Source of the DNA: Morinoia aosen
Taxonomy: Eukaryota > Arthropoda > Malacostraca > Amphipoda > Talitridae
Assembly: GCA_030386875.1 (NCBI GenBank)
Contig: CM059572.1
Location: forward strand, 40,917,732-40,981,731
DNA length: 64,000 nt
Reading direction: 5' to 3'
Made by a program: the position numbers and the translations under genes. Positions 23,557 to 36,373 of this stretch are shown here, one piece after another. The number at the start of each line of letters is the position of its first letter. Position 1 is the stretch's first letter. The notes beneath the pieces are model-generated. The model was given only the letters and a program-made list of their open reading frames with translations, was not told where the DNA came from and ran no database searches.

Positions 23557-26500
23557 TCTAGAGCTACGGTCCCCATGACCCCACACCTCAAGAGCTACGG
23601 TCCCCATGACCCCACACCACAAGAGCTACGGTCCCCATGACCCCACACCACAAGAGCTACGGTCCCCAGGACCCCACACCTCAAGAGCTACGGTCCCCAG
23701 GACCCCACACCTCTAGAGCTACGGTCCCCATGACCCCACACCACAAGAGCTACGGTCCCCAGGACCCCACACCTCAAGAGCTACGGTCCCCAGGACCCCA
23801 CACCACAAGAGCTACGGTCCCCAGGACCCCACACCTCAAGAGCTACGGTCCCCAGGACCCCACACCACAAGAGCTACGGTCCCCAGGACCCCACACCTCT
23901 AGAGCTACGGTCCCCAGGACCCCACACCTCAAGAGCTACGGTCCCCATGACCCCACACCTCAAGAGCTACGGTCCCCATGACCCCACACCTCTAGAGCTA
24001 CGGTCCCCATGACCCCACACCTCAAGAGCTACGGTCCCCATGACCCCACACCTCTAGAGCTACGGTCCCCAGGACCCCACACCTCAAGAGCTACGGTCCC
24101 CATGACCCCACACCTCAAGAGCTACGGTCCCCATGACCCCACACCTCAAGAGCTACGGTCCCCAGGACCCCACACCTCAAGAGCTACGGTCCCCATGACC
24201 CCACACCTCTAGAGCTACGGTCCCCATGACCCCACACCTCAAGAGCTACGGTCCCCAGGACCCCACACCACAAGAGCTACGGTCCCCATGACCCCACACC
24301 TCTAGAGCTACGGTCCCCATGACCCCACACCTCAAGAGCTACGGTCCCCAGGACCCCACACCTCAAGAGCTACGGTCCCCATGACCCCACACCTCAAGAG
24401 CTACGGTCCCCAGGACCCCACACCTCAAGAGCTACGGTCCCCAGGACCCCACACCTCAAGAGCTACGGTCCCCAGGACCCCACACCTCTAGAGCTACGGT
24501 CCCCAGGACCCCACACCTCAAGAGCTACGGTCCCCAGGACCCCACACCTCAAGAGCTACGGTCCCCATGACCCCACACCTCAAGAGCTACGGTCCCCAGG
24601 ACCCCACACCTCAAGAGCTACGGTCCCCAGGACCCCACACCTCTAGAGCTACGGTCCCCATGACCCCACACCTCAAGAGCTACGGTCCCCATGACCCCAC
24701 ACCTCAAGAGCTACGGTCCCCATGACCCCACACCTCAAGAGCTACGGTCCCCAGGACCCCACACCTCTAGAGCTACGGTCCCCAGGACCCCACACCTCAA
24801 GAGCTACGGTCCCCATGACCCCACACCTCAAGAGCTACGGTCCCCATGACCCCACACCTCAAGAGCTACGGTCCCCATGACCCCACACCTCTAGAGCTAC
24901 GGTCCCCAGGACCCCACACCTCTAGAGCTACGGTCCACAGGACCCCACACCTCAAGAGCTACGGTCCCCATGACCCCACACCTCTAGAGCTACGGTCCCC
25001 ATGACCCCACACCTCTAGAGCTACGGTCCCCATGACCCCACACCTCAAGAGCTACGGTCCCCATGACCCCACACCTCAAGAGCTACGGTCCCCATGACCC
25101 CACACCTCTAGAGCTACGGTCCCCATGACCCCACACCTCAAGAGCTACGGTCCCCAGGACCCCACACCTCAAGAGCTACGGTCCCCATGACCCCACACCT
25201 CTAGAGCTACGGTCCCCATGACCCCACACCTCAAGAGCTACGGTCCCCATGACCCCACACCTCAAGAGCTACGGTCCCCATGACCCCACACCTCAAGAGC
25301 TACGGTCCCCATGACCCCACACCTCTAGAGCTACGGTCCCCAGGACCCCACACCTCTAGAGCTACGGTCCCCAGGACCCCACACCTCTAGAGCTACGGTC
25401 CCCATGACCCCACACCTCAAGAGCTACGGTCCCCATGACCCCACACCTCTAGAGCTACGGTCCCCATGACCCCACACCTCAAGAGCTACGGTCCCCAGGA
25501 CCCCACACCTCAAGAGCTACGGTCCCCATGACCCCACACCTCAAGAGCTACGGTCCCCAGGACCCCACACCTCTAGAGCTACGGTCCCCAGGACCCCACA
25601 CCTCAAGAGCTACGGTCCCCAGGACCCCACACCTCAAGAGCTACGGTCCCCATGACCCCACACCTCTAGAGCTACGGTCCCCAGGACCCCACACCTCTAG
25701 AGCTACGGTCCCCAGGACCCCACACCTCAAGAGCTACGGTCCCCATGACCCCACACCTCTAGAGCTACGGTCCACAGGACCCCACACCTCTAGAGCTACG
25801 GTCCCCAGGACCCCACACCTCTAGAGCTACGGTCCCCAGGACCCCACACCTCTAGAGCTACGGTCCCCAGGACCCCACACCTCTAGAGCTACGGTCCCCA
25901 GGACCCCACACCTCTAGAGCTACGGTCCCCAGGACCCCACACCTCAAGAGCTACGGTCCCCATGACCCCATACCTCTAGAGCTACGGTCCCCAGGACCTC
26001 ACACCTCTAGAGCTACGGTCCCCATGACCCCACACCTCTAGAGCTACGGTCCCCAGGACCCCACACCTCTAGAGCTACGGTCCCCATGACCCCACACCTC
26101 TAGAGCTACGGTCCCCATGACCCCACACCTCAAGAGCTACGGTCCCCATGACCCCACACCTCTAGAGCTACGGTCCCCAGGACCCCACACCTCTAGAGCT
26201 ACGGTCCCCAGGACCCCACACCTCTAGAGCTACGATCCCCATGACCCCACACCTCTAGAGCTACGGTCCCCAGGACCCCACACCTCAAGAGCTACGGTCC
26301 CCAGGACCCCACACCTCAAGAGCTACGGTCCCCAGGACCCCACACCTCAAGAGCTACGGTCCCCAGGACCCCACACCTCTAGAGCTACGGTCCCCATGAC
26401 CCCACACCTCAAGAGCTACGGTCCCCAGGACCCCACACCTCTAGAGCTACGGTCCCCAGGACCCCACACCTCAAGAGCTACGGTCTCCAGGACCCCACAC

Positions 26501-26760
26501 CTCAAGAGCTACGGTCCCCAGGACCCCACACCTCTAGAGCTACGGTCCCCAGGACCCCACACCTCAAGAGCTACGGTCCCCAGGACACCACACCTCAAGA
26601 GCTACGGTCCCCAGGACCCCACACTTCAAGGGCTACGGTCCCCAGGACCCCACACCTCAAGAGCTACGGTCCCCAGGACCCCACACCTCAAGAGCTACGG
26701 TCCCCATGACCCCACACCTCAAGAGCTACGGTCCCCAGGACCCCACACCTCAAGAGCTAC
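23557..26760. repeat. Large 31-bp minisatellite, about 103 copies
   Basis: A 31-bp unit (GAGCTACGGTCCCC, A then T or G, GACCCCACACC, then TCA, TCT or ACA and A) is repeated head to tail for 3.2 kb with almost no length change. Variation is nearly confined to two places: CATGAC versus CAGGAC, and CTCA, CTCT or CACA before AGAGC. The CACA type occurs only in the left part (the last one near 24266), while CTCT becomes common in the middle and right. A rare variant, GGTCCACAGG, occurs at 24931 and 25768, exactly 27 units apart. The plus strand is C-rich; the minus strand has two GGGG runs per unit. The unit lacks stop codons in some frames, which creates long spurious frames such as 26396-26887. 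Confidence 0.97.
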
Positions 26761-27525
26761 GTCGACAAGCCGCATAGTCTGGTATATAAAATTCTGCCAC
26801 ATCTTCCTTGTTCTCCTAATATCTCTCTCACAGATTATCACTTGTTCAAGCATTTCAAACCTTTTATTTGCTATGAAGCATTCTTAAATGAAAAAGTATT
26901 GTTGAAGGATTTGAGCAGTTTCTTCGTGAAACGTTTCTTTGTAGGTGGAATATATGCTTTAGAAAACAGTCGACCGGAGGTCATATGGAAGGAAGGATTG
27001 TATTTTGATTAAAATTAAAACTTAACGACATTTTTTTTCATTCATTTTCAAAAATGACATTTCATGTGATGATGACAACCTGATAGAAATAGGTCTGCAA
27101 TATATAAATTTATAAAGTCCTCCAAAAGAAGGAGATCAAGAGAGCGCTGAAAAAATCGGTATAACACCAAAGAACCAGGTAATATCTATGCTGTGAATTC
27201 ATAACACAGGACTTTTTAACTTTTACTGAAAAACATCGGCAAAAGAAAAATAACACGCGCGTACCAGTTGAAGTGATCACTCAGTACAACTTTATTAACG
27301 AAGATCGAGATGAGATATTTCTACCTCCAGTACACCTCTTCAAAAGCTACTGCTAGGCTAGCACTCGCTTGCCCTTTATCACAACTTTCTTGGACAACCA
27401 AAACTATTTTGGGGATCAAAAGCAATGGAGTGATACATCTAATGTAAATTTTTTGTTCGTAATGATGTAAAGAAAGTGGCACAAAGAATCTGAGGCTTGC
27501 TCTTTAAGAGATGCAGAGTCTATAT
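26761..27525. other. Noncoding stretch
   Basis: Nothing recognised apart from the single 20-bp unit near 27085 that matches the array at 23278-23376. Confidence 0.5.
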
Positions 27526-27529
27526 AGGA

Positions 27530-27860
27530 AGACAAAGGCGGTTCCACGACATGGTTCCAAAATTTGACATTGTATATGACCTCTGGAACGGCTACAGAAC
27601 TGATTGTGAAAAAGGAATAGCGAAATTAGAAAACTGCTTCAAAATGAAAATTTAAAAAAAACCTTAACAATTTTTGCCCAGGCCAGGGATTTTCTCGAGA
27701 TAATGACTCGAAGCTCACGTTACGTGGAATATTCAGCGACTGTTGTGGCTTAAGCAATGAAAATTGTGGTTCACCCATGTCCTTCAACTGGTTCAGAGAT
27801 CAACCTTATTGAAATTCTCTGGCAAGAATTGAACGTTCGAACAAATTGTTGGGGTGCAAG
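27530..27860 (+). pseudogene. Degraded Tc1-like transposase
   Basis: Pieces of a Tc1-family DDE transposase appear in order on the plus strand: GGGST followed by MTSGTATELIVKK (usual form HGGGS..VWGC..GTG.L), then SRDNDSKLT (usual QDNDPKHT, holding the second catalytic Asp), then SEINLIEILWQEL (usual SPDLNPIE.LW, with the catalytic Glu). The pieces are in different frames with stops between them, and the helix-turn-helix N-terminus is not recognisable. Terminal inverted repeats were not found. This is an old dead copy. Confidence 0.65.
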
Positions 27861-29015
27861 CAATCATTAATTGTTAGAACAAGCAAGTAGTAGTAAAGAA
27901 AAGGAGAACAAGAGTTTCGGTAACGAAGCGTATAACGAACCGAAAGTTTTAGCCTAGAGTTTAAAACTAGATGTGATATCGAGCCGATGTTGTGCGTAAT
28001 TTAGTTCATGAAATTCATGAGCAGGAGAAATTCAATTCAAGCGCGTAATTCAACATATTAAATTTAGACTCACCTAGAGCATAAAAGTTAAATAAAACGA
28101 TAATTAGCAGTTGTTATTCCGGTCAATTTTTTCTGTTCGAGAAATATTGCATAATGATCCCCAGATTATTTTTGTTTTGTTAGTCGAATGCAATAAACTT
28201 GTCTGAAAATAAAATATATTTATAGGTTTCATGCGATAAATAACGAAAAAAAGCATAGATCAAATGAACGCTAAATCTGTAAAACGAATAACTGTTCAAC
28301 TTCTGTGCGTGCTTCATAATTTCACAACGAGCTGTACGCCCATTCCCTCACCGAAGGTATAGCGCTCCACTGATATCCTGAACGGATCATTAATAATCAT
28401 TGCGTCTCACCACTATAGCACCCTTAATTACAAACTTTAGGTATTAAGGTAATAGTTATTTGTAGAAGATGTGACATAACTCTCAGCCCAGGACGTGACG
28501 CGCCGCACACGCTAAGCACATCCTAAAGTCGAGGCCGGAGTCCGGACTAGCTCTGAAGTTTTCCTCACCCCGAGGTGCCAGGCGGGGCATTGTAAGGTTT
28601 CTGTGACATCAAACGAATATCTACTTTTGTTCCCTGCAGAGCTTCCGATAAAATGCCGTGTTTCTATTTTTCACTTCTTTAAGCTTGTGATAGATGTTTC
28701 ATGTAGAGAGCATTCGTAACGCAAAAACTATGAAGAGCGTGAATTAACGATTTTGTGATTGAAGCTTATAGAATTCTTTAACAGTTCAAACTCGCTTCAT
28801 GAGGAATTAGCACACGCAGTTTATAACCGATGCAAATTCCCTCCCAATAACACACTATAAAAGTTCTGAAGACTTCTATGCTCCGTATACATAGTAGTGT
28901 GAACAAAATAGCAAAATTATAGGTTGGGGAAATAAAAGCTTGATCAAAAACGAAAATTTGATTCTGCAGAGAATTTTCTCGCGTGGTGGAACGTTTAGAA
29001 TTTTCTCCTGCGCGC
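27861..29015. other. Noncoding stretch
   Basis: Nothing recognised. A GC-richer pocket at 28480-28600 lacks an open frame of note. Confidence 0.5.
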
Positions 29016-29227
29016 ATTTTGAGCGGGACTTTTGAGTGGCTGGCTGCACTAATTGCAATGAGCGATTATGCAAAGCCCGCGCCGTCCATCTGAGATCAGC
29101 CGTCGCTGCGAGCGCCAGCCTCTGCACATCAAACACTGCACACGTCGCGCTCCGCAATAATTACTTGACTGCCTCCTAAAAACATCCCTTTGCTTAATCA
29201 ATGCAAGGATTTGTAAACGCGTTTGCT
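29016..29227 (-). repeat. 212-bp repeat B, copy 2
   Basis: Reverse complement of 4171-4382 with only a few differences. Flanks are unrelated on both sides. Confidence 0.7.
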
Positions 29228-31025
29228 GCCTTGCGTCAGGTGACAAGTTAGACTCCGCTCCGGCCAATAAAACGGGTCCCTGGACCAGGCCCGAGCTCCT
29301 GGCTTTCCTTCATTTACTGAAGACTATTTTCAGTGAACTAATTTCGAGGCACCCGAGAGCTGCATTCGAAATGAGCAGTTTCAACGAAGATCTCGCCCAC
29401 TCAAATGCATATAAATTCAATGCGCATTATGCAAAGCATGCAATTCTGTCATGCGACCTACTGTGCGGAAAATTCGAATTGAATATAACTGTTTGCTAAA
29501 TTTACTGCTTTTGACGAAATCGATGAACGCAAACTATTCCCGGTGACCGCAAACATTTTCCATCATGGGACTGAACAGTAGCTCTCACACAGAGAAGGTT
29601 TGCTTTCTAATTTTTCAAGGTAACCAACTTTTGAAATTAGTTGGTTAATGTAATGATTTTCACTTAGTATTAGCTGTCGCACAGAAATTTGTTGCAGGTG
29701 AACATAGAGAAAAAACACAACTTGAATGTAAAACAAGGTAAAGCGAACATCATTTTTGTAGTGAAAAGTTCGTTCTTGGTAACTCTGGAAGATCTGAAAA
29801 CTACGAAAAGCGGTTGAAAGGAGCTGCTAGACACGTTGAGAAATGGCAGAGCAAACTGAATGTAAATGGTGCCAGTTGTTGGCTAGAGTAGGTATGTTGA
29901 CTGGAGCTGGTCATTCTCCTGGTATAATACTGAAACAAATCCTCAGCTTAATACATCAGCTCGGCTAACACAGATCACAAATGTAATAGACGGCTCGGCT
30001 CCTTCCTGTTGTCAAATTTGTCCATGTACGCCTCTATTTCCCGCATCATCTGTATTTACAGCGTCTCCATTAAGAAGGCAATTTTGACTAAAAGTGCACC
30101 GGGGAACGCCTTCATTTCATTTGAGATACTGAAAAAAATGAACTCATTATTCCTTTGCAAAAAATGAGTTATTAGACCAAGACTTTCAAAAGTTGAACAT
30201 AGATCTGTCCCAATCCCTCAGCAAAATCTTCATTTCCAGTTTTAAATCAAAATATTAAGGTTAGAAACTCATTTTATTGACAAAAAGATACCAGGGCTTC
30301 TACTTCTGCCAGATTAAATTATGGTCGTCCTTTCAAAGCAGCGCAGTTGAAGACGCTCAGCGTGATGAATGACAAAATGATGGGCGACAAAATATGCGCT
30401 GCTTCATGAATGACGAAAATCTGCAAATAAAATAAGCGGCAAGAAGCGTATCGATCAGAGTGTCGTTTCCAAGCGAGTCGTGTTGAGAAAAAAAACAGAC
30501 TGCAAAAACCAAGGAAATTTTATTTTTGGGTTACCAGTTTCCCTCCTCACTTGTTTTTCCTTCTGATTTTCTGGAGCATCCAAGAAAGAGCGTAATCTTA
30601 AAATTTGCAGTAAATTAGATGAAAAAATTAACCAGTGAACGATTTTAATGGAATTGTTCGCGTTAACTTTAAAATTAGTAGATATTATTTAGCGAAGCAT
30701 CAGAGTCTATGTCTCCTTAGAAATATTCTGTTAGATGTTCAACGAGCTTGTATACTATTGTTGTCGTCTACTATTGTTGAGGTTATTGTTTTCTTTCCCT
30801 ATCAGTGAAAATGTGAGCGTCCTCCGCGCAATTATTTGCCTATCGCGAGAGGATGAAAAATGGATATCGAACAAAACTGGAGTCGATCAGTCATCGCTAA
30901 TCAAATTAAAATGTTCATTTAGTGAGTGCAACAAATTTTCATGGAAGCAGTTGGTTAGATAAATACGGGAAATTTAAAGTAAGATTCTAGACACATCCTT
31001 CGGAACTATCATAGTTCATCCAAAG
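29228..31025. other. Noncoding stretch
   Basis: Nothing recognised. A 75-codon plus-strand frame at 30735-30962 has a hydrophobic start but no other support. Confidence 0.45.
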
Positions 31026-31029
31026 GTAA

Positions 31030-31740
31030 CTAGAAAGTGCCTTTGATTTTGGAAGACTCGAATGCTAGTTGCTCTGCATAGCCTGTGCAATGTTCGCACT
31101 CCCAGACATCCAAGCGTATTTTTTCTTCGACTGTATCAATTTTCTTTATAGTTACTTGTATGGAACAACGCTTCGGCGCATCTGTGAACTGAGGAACAGA
31201 TTCAACTAATAATTTTTCAACATATGTGTATATAATTCCTTGATAGACATCATGTTTGCCAGGCAATTATGATTGACTAATGATATTAATTTCAATAGGC
31301 GTACTGCATTCGACAAGCAAAACCAGCAGTCTGTATTTCGCTCGGGAGCATTTCAATTGGCTGCCATTACCTCGCTGCTGATGCTCAGTATCAACATCGC
31401 TGATCTGGCTATTCACATCTGCCTGATCTTCATCTGTCCATAGTTGTAAATGATCTCTGCCAGTCGAGTGGCCTAGAAAAGCGTTATTTACGGCAGTTAA
31501 TCCATCATGGTATAAATGATCCATGCCAGCCACATGCCGCTGAAGATTATTGATGCAGGTTCTGAGCGTGTTTTGCAGAACTTGGACAATCCATCAACAT
31601 ATGAAAAGATATTTCCGATGCGGAATTACGTCTGTGCCTCGAAAAGCCTCGTACATCTGCGGCAATCAGAATTTCAATAACGGCAGGCGGATTCGACGGG
31701 AAGTTTGAATTTGGCTTTAACTTGAGCAAACCTCGAACAT
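31030..31740 (-). pseudogene. Unidentified coding-like block (exons or old gene copy)
   Basis: The minus strand holds frames of 78 codons (31030-31266) and 88 codons (31267-31533), and a third of 60 codons at 31547-31729. Their residue composition looks protein-like: acidic stretches such as LWTDEDQADVNSQISDVDTE, and a C-E-H-C pair in DVWECEHCTGYAEQL. The block ends at a stop near 31030. It is not one continuous gene; it could be parts of exons with unseen introns or an old broken copy. SFHMLMDCP in the third frame faintly recalls the C-terminal region of LINE proteins. I cannot name the family, and no start or promoter is assigned. Confidence 0.35.
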
Positions 31741-31744
31741 GTCT

Positions 31745-34700
31745 AAACCTATGCTCAAAAATAGTGAAGAAAACTCCTCAAATTTTATGTTGAAAACGGC
31801 CAAACACAACTTAAGATATATTTGAAAAAACTAGTTCGTATTTTGTGGTAATAGCAGACATCGTCGAACAATTCTATAAACTGAATAATTTTGTCCATTG
31901 GAGGCTTTATATCTGCAATCATTAATACAGTGATCTTACTTATTTTGTTCAAAAGTTGTTCGAATGAATAAGACTAAAATTAAACATTTCACTGACGCTA
32001 ACGTCCCTTGAATTATTGTTACGATTTTTGTATAAGGTAAACCAGTAATTCTTGAAAACTTTCTGCTCCTTTCCAAAAGTTTTAGGTTTTCGAAAATAAT
32101 TTAGACAGCTTTAATTTCGAATTTTCAGCTAAAAGAGAACCTCATTCCTCTGCTTAATTTATCCTTCGAACGACAGATTTTTCAAAATCAAAACATAGCC
32201 AGTCAGAACATTCACTGAAAACGTTTTATCTGAAATTGAAATTATTTTTACCCCAAAACTATTGGAAAAATAGGTCTCAACATTTTTACCGCGAATTGAA
32301 ACTGCTGTATTTTCCCTCTTGATAGTATTTTCTCTGGATGGAAAGAAGCCAACTATGGGATTATTTTTCCCACTAGAAATTTAGTGACACAGAATTTTTT
32401 AGCGTACTGCGACTGCGCTCTAAAATTTCTATACCGACACAAAATGAAATATGCTGCACGTAAAACTTTTAAAAATATCAAGGATTGAAGAACTCCACGT
32501 TAGGTCTAGTGAGCACTTAAAAATGGTTTAATAATTTTCCAATTTGTGGAGACACTTTTTTGGCTACCGCTGCATCAGCGTCATCAGTCAAAACCACAAG
32601 TTTTTTCTGATAGCAAAACAGAGACAACATTTTCCCGCAAATATATATATATATATCGGAGAAATTCCTCGCTTTAACTTATCATTTGCCGCATAAAATT
32701 GAAATCCAAGATTGTATTTCCCAAGAAACTAATGAGGCCTTCGAAGCAATGTCATATTTCATCTTATTTTGCCGGAGCCACCTGAGCCGCAGCACAGGGC
32801 GGCGGGCCGTCGATATCTGGCTGATGCGGCGAGCGGGGTACGCTAGAACAGCTGCAAATATAGAAAAGAGAATAAGGGTCACAAGATATGTGAGTTTAGG
32901 ATAGGCCGAAGGTTCGACAGTTTCCCAAGACGTTGAAAATGACTACATCATCATATATTGGTTGAATATTACTTGATTATGTAGCCCAATGTGAGCTATT
33001 TCTATTGCTGCAGTAAGGTCAATGTTTGAAACGAATGAAGAAAGAGAATGATACGACACATTGAAAATTTTATAAATGCCCTCAGTGGTTACGGCCAGGC
33101 CTGTATTAAAGACCTTTCGTTTACGTGAGCGCACAAGTTTTTCCGTGTGCTGTGTTAGTGTAAAAAAACAAAAATAGCCATTTTAAAAAAAGCAGCTATC
33201 ACATGAATAATGAAATGTAGAATATCATTGGGACAAAAATATACTGGTTCAGAATGTGAGAGTTATCAGAAGAAAATGTGTTAGATTCGTCCCAAAAGAA
33301 AACGATTGGAAATGCTGATGAAGCACTTAGTAATGCTGATAGGATCGGTAATACTGAACAAATGATTGATGATGCCAACAAGACCGATAGATTGAGAAGC
33401 TCATCATGAATAGAATATTTTATAGTGAGTAGAATTTTTGCGTCTCATGAATAGAATTTTCCCAACTCAGTTGCATGAGAGTAGAATTAAAATATAAATG
33501 TTAACTCGCATATCACACTTTGCATTCTTAAAAGGTTTTACTCCGGAAGCGTTTATTTCTTCATACTAAGTATGAATACAGTAACTATAGCAATTATTAT
33601 CTTCGTTGCATTAAGAGTTCAAATTCACCTCTGTGTACGATGCTATTTCATAAAGTTTTTTCTTTCAGTTTCGTTTTAATATTTCAGCGCAATGAAAATA
33701 GCGAATAAAAGCATCGTATTCTGAATATCATCGAAAAAATGAGAGATCTGTTACACCTTTTATCGTAGCACATCGTGTTTAACTTTTATTCCCACTTCAT
33801 ATCATGGTGTAAGAATGCAAAATATGTTTGCTTAGGAATGCCTACAGCCTTCAACTGGAAAATTGAACAAAGCACTCAGCTTGCATCCTTGGAAATCATG
33901 CATGTATACATTCACATCAATGCAGGATGATCAGCTTGACTGAAAATTAACAGAGAGCGACATGAATGCGGAGGTTTTCCACAGTATGTCTAACACTAAG
34001 TAAAATGAAAAAATAATATGAAGGAATTAAAAACAAATTGACGATTAAAATGTCCCCGTACTTTAAATTTGCCTTGTGTAAAAAGGACTTAAAACGCATA
34101 TTCTTCAGATAAATAAATGACATGACGTAATGTTCCAAGAAGCCATGTGGGTTGTGTCTACAAAAGAAGTTCGTCCCTCACTAATTACAAATCTTAAAAT
34201 CTGTGCATGATGTGTAAGGACGCCGAATTTGAAGAAAAGCTAAAAGCATGGCGAAAATCAGAGGAAGAATTGATTCCATTGTGATTGAAAATAAGTTGAA
34301 TCAACTTTAAAGGGAATAAACTATACTCCTCAACGTTTTAAGTTCGGACTTTCCTCTAATTTTATAAATTTCACAACTATTTAGAAGTTGTTCCATACTC
34401 AAGTTTTATTGTGTGCAAATTTTTTTTCTATTCCAGGTACTGGTAGTGAATAGCGTCTTGTAAAAAAGCTTTACTTTTGACAAAAATCATCATTTAAAAT
34501 ATTTTTAACCCCCTTAATGTTCACATTTTCATGCGTTTCTGTCGGCTTGAGAAAAATTCTTGTCCCTCTCAGCTGGTAAGAATTCAAGAGGAGAGCTGAA
34601 TAAAAGACTTTGTTAAAATATTATTCATCAAAATCTTCATTATCAATGAAAGCATTCAATTTTGCAGCTGTTCTATTCAAAAACGAATGCTCATGACTTT

Positions 34701-34823
34701 GAAAGCGCGTATAAGTAATTGGAAATAATTTTTTGGTCCTTTGAAACATTTGTAAATTTATGAGGTACATTTATGCAGTCAGGAGGTGTGGATGGCCGCC
34801 TTGTGTAAATGTTGTACAATGAA
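31745..34823. other. Noncoding stretch
   Basis: AT-rich with a short TA run at 32640-32658 and a GC-richer patch at 32770-32860 holding a 72-codon frame. No recognisable gene or transposon. Confidence 0.5.
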
Positions 34824-34828
34824 CTAAT
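34824..34828. repeat. Target-site duplication, left
   Basis: CTAAT, matched by 44641-44645. Confidence 0.9.
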
Positions 34829-35065
34829 TGTGCCGTATCAGTGCCTTACGTAAGGGTGGGTATTGAGTAGACGATGTAGACTTTTTACTTGTACTTGTCG
34901 CAGAGAGGTAGTACAACCAAATGCGCTCTGCAGCGCTGAACACGCCCTATTTATAGCTATAATTCGCTGACTCAGCGGCGCACACTGTGCTCGAGTCGCA
35001 CCAAGGAGTGGCATTACGTACTTACTGACATGGGTACGAAACAAGTACGTAACCATGTCGGCACA
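34829..35065 (-). repeat. 3' LTR of the gypsy element
   Basis: 237 bp, with no difference seen from the LTR at 44404-44640. The antisense or sense frames of 72-102 codons that cover it are not genes. Confidence 0.95.
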
Positions 35066-35078
35066 CACCTCCCCCACC
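35066..35078 (-). other. Polypurine tract
   Basis: GGTGGGGGAGGTG on the minus strand abuts the 3' LTR, the expected place for plus-strand priming. Confidence 0.8.
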
Positions 35079-36373
35079 ATGCCTGGTGAAATTCCCTTTT
35101 TGAATAAAACAATTAATTTGAAAAGACATAACTTCAAAATCAACAAGGGTATCTCAAGGCATCAGTGTTTAAAATTGAAAATTACTAATTCGTGACAATC
35201 AGTGAAGTAAACACATCAATGTAATTGGCATTTAGGTATGCAAGGTGAAAAATGCGCAATATACCCCCACCAACAAAAGAAGAAGGTGATATGCCGCAGG
35301 TTAGGAACCTGTGCCGTAAACAATAGTGAAACATATCTTCTTTTTTAAACGATAACCCGTATTGAAAGGCGTACAAGTACAACAACAATAATATTTTTAT
35401 CGAAATTGAAAAACATCCGTAAAATAAAAGTAAAACGCGTCTAAGTCAAGTCGGCAAGAACGCAACAGAACAATATCAGCGTACCGCAAAAATAGTGAAG
35501 ACATTCCGAATTATCGTACCTAAAAAATCTACGGTACAAGGAACCAACATTTAACTATCTCTACTGGTGAAATACCCGTAAAGTACTCATCGAAGAAAAA
35601 TAAACGCAACGACGTTAACGAACACAGCAATATCAAACTACGTAGGCATCATATTAAAAAATAAAAAAAACAACGAAATTCATTAAAAAAAATTTTTCAA
35701 CTTTTAATTAATTCTCAGCTTTAAGTTTCAACTTTTTAATTGAAATTATAATTTTCAACTGTTAATTTTAAAATTTAAGATTTATTACGCATGAAGAATG
35801 ATAATCATTAAACATCGCATGTATTTTACATTTACATCAACATTCGCCATGAAAACACACTTACCGCAAACATTAATTCATGATGAACAGTTTAAATGCT
35901 ACACAGTAAAAATAGAAAATCGCATCTTGAAACAACAATTAAAATACTTTTATTCAAACATAATGTAAGAAATAAAGAGTTTTACCTGTTATGAATTTGT
36001 GCTAAGAACAATACATTCGTGAAATATAAGAATAAACAAGCATGAAAAGAATTCCGACGCATTGTCTATTAAAATTATTTGAACAGAAAATTCGCATTAC
36101 GTTTACTGAATTCGGAAAACAATTAATACATACTGAGTTACGTTAACATCATATTATTTTTGAACATCAATACTAAAATTTAGAAGGAATTACCACAATT
36201 TCAAGACTTGATTCAACTTAATACCTTACAACTAATTCCTGAGATATATTTTAAACATAAAACTAGAATTCCGTTATATAACGCATGAGAAAAATAGTGT
36301 CGCTTAGAAGACACGCAAAAAAATAAAGACCACATATTTAAAAAAACAAGAACAACACATGCTTCACCGACAC
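35079..36373. other. AT-rich 3' untranslated part of the gypsy element
   Basis: Between the third ORF and the polypurine tract there are 1.3 kb of A- and T-rich sequence with no convincing open frame. Confidence 0.6.

Noticed and set aside
23557-26760. CRISPR array
   Set aside because: The units are directly adjacent with no unique spacers, and the genome is eukaryotic.
23434-26887. Several long plus-strand frames (up to 163 codons) with TPHLKSYGP-type repeats
   Set aside because: They are translations of the 31-bp minisatellite. The frames start and stop arbitrarily within the array, and there is no non-repeat coding sequence attached.
34838-35146. A 102-codon frame, repeated in part at 44413-44631
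   Set aside because: It lies in the LTR and its edge. The second copy exists only because the LTRs match.
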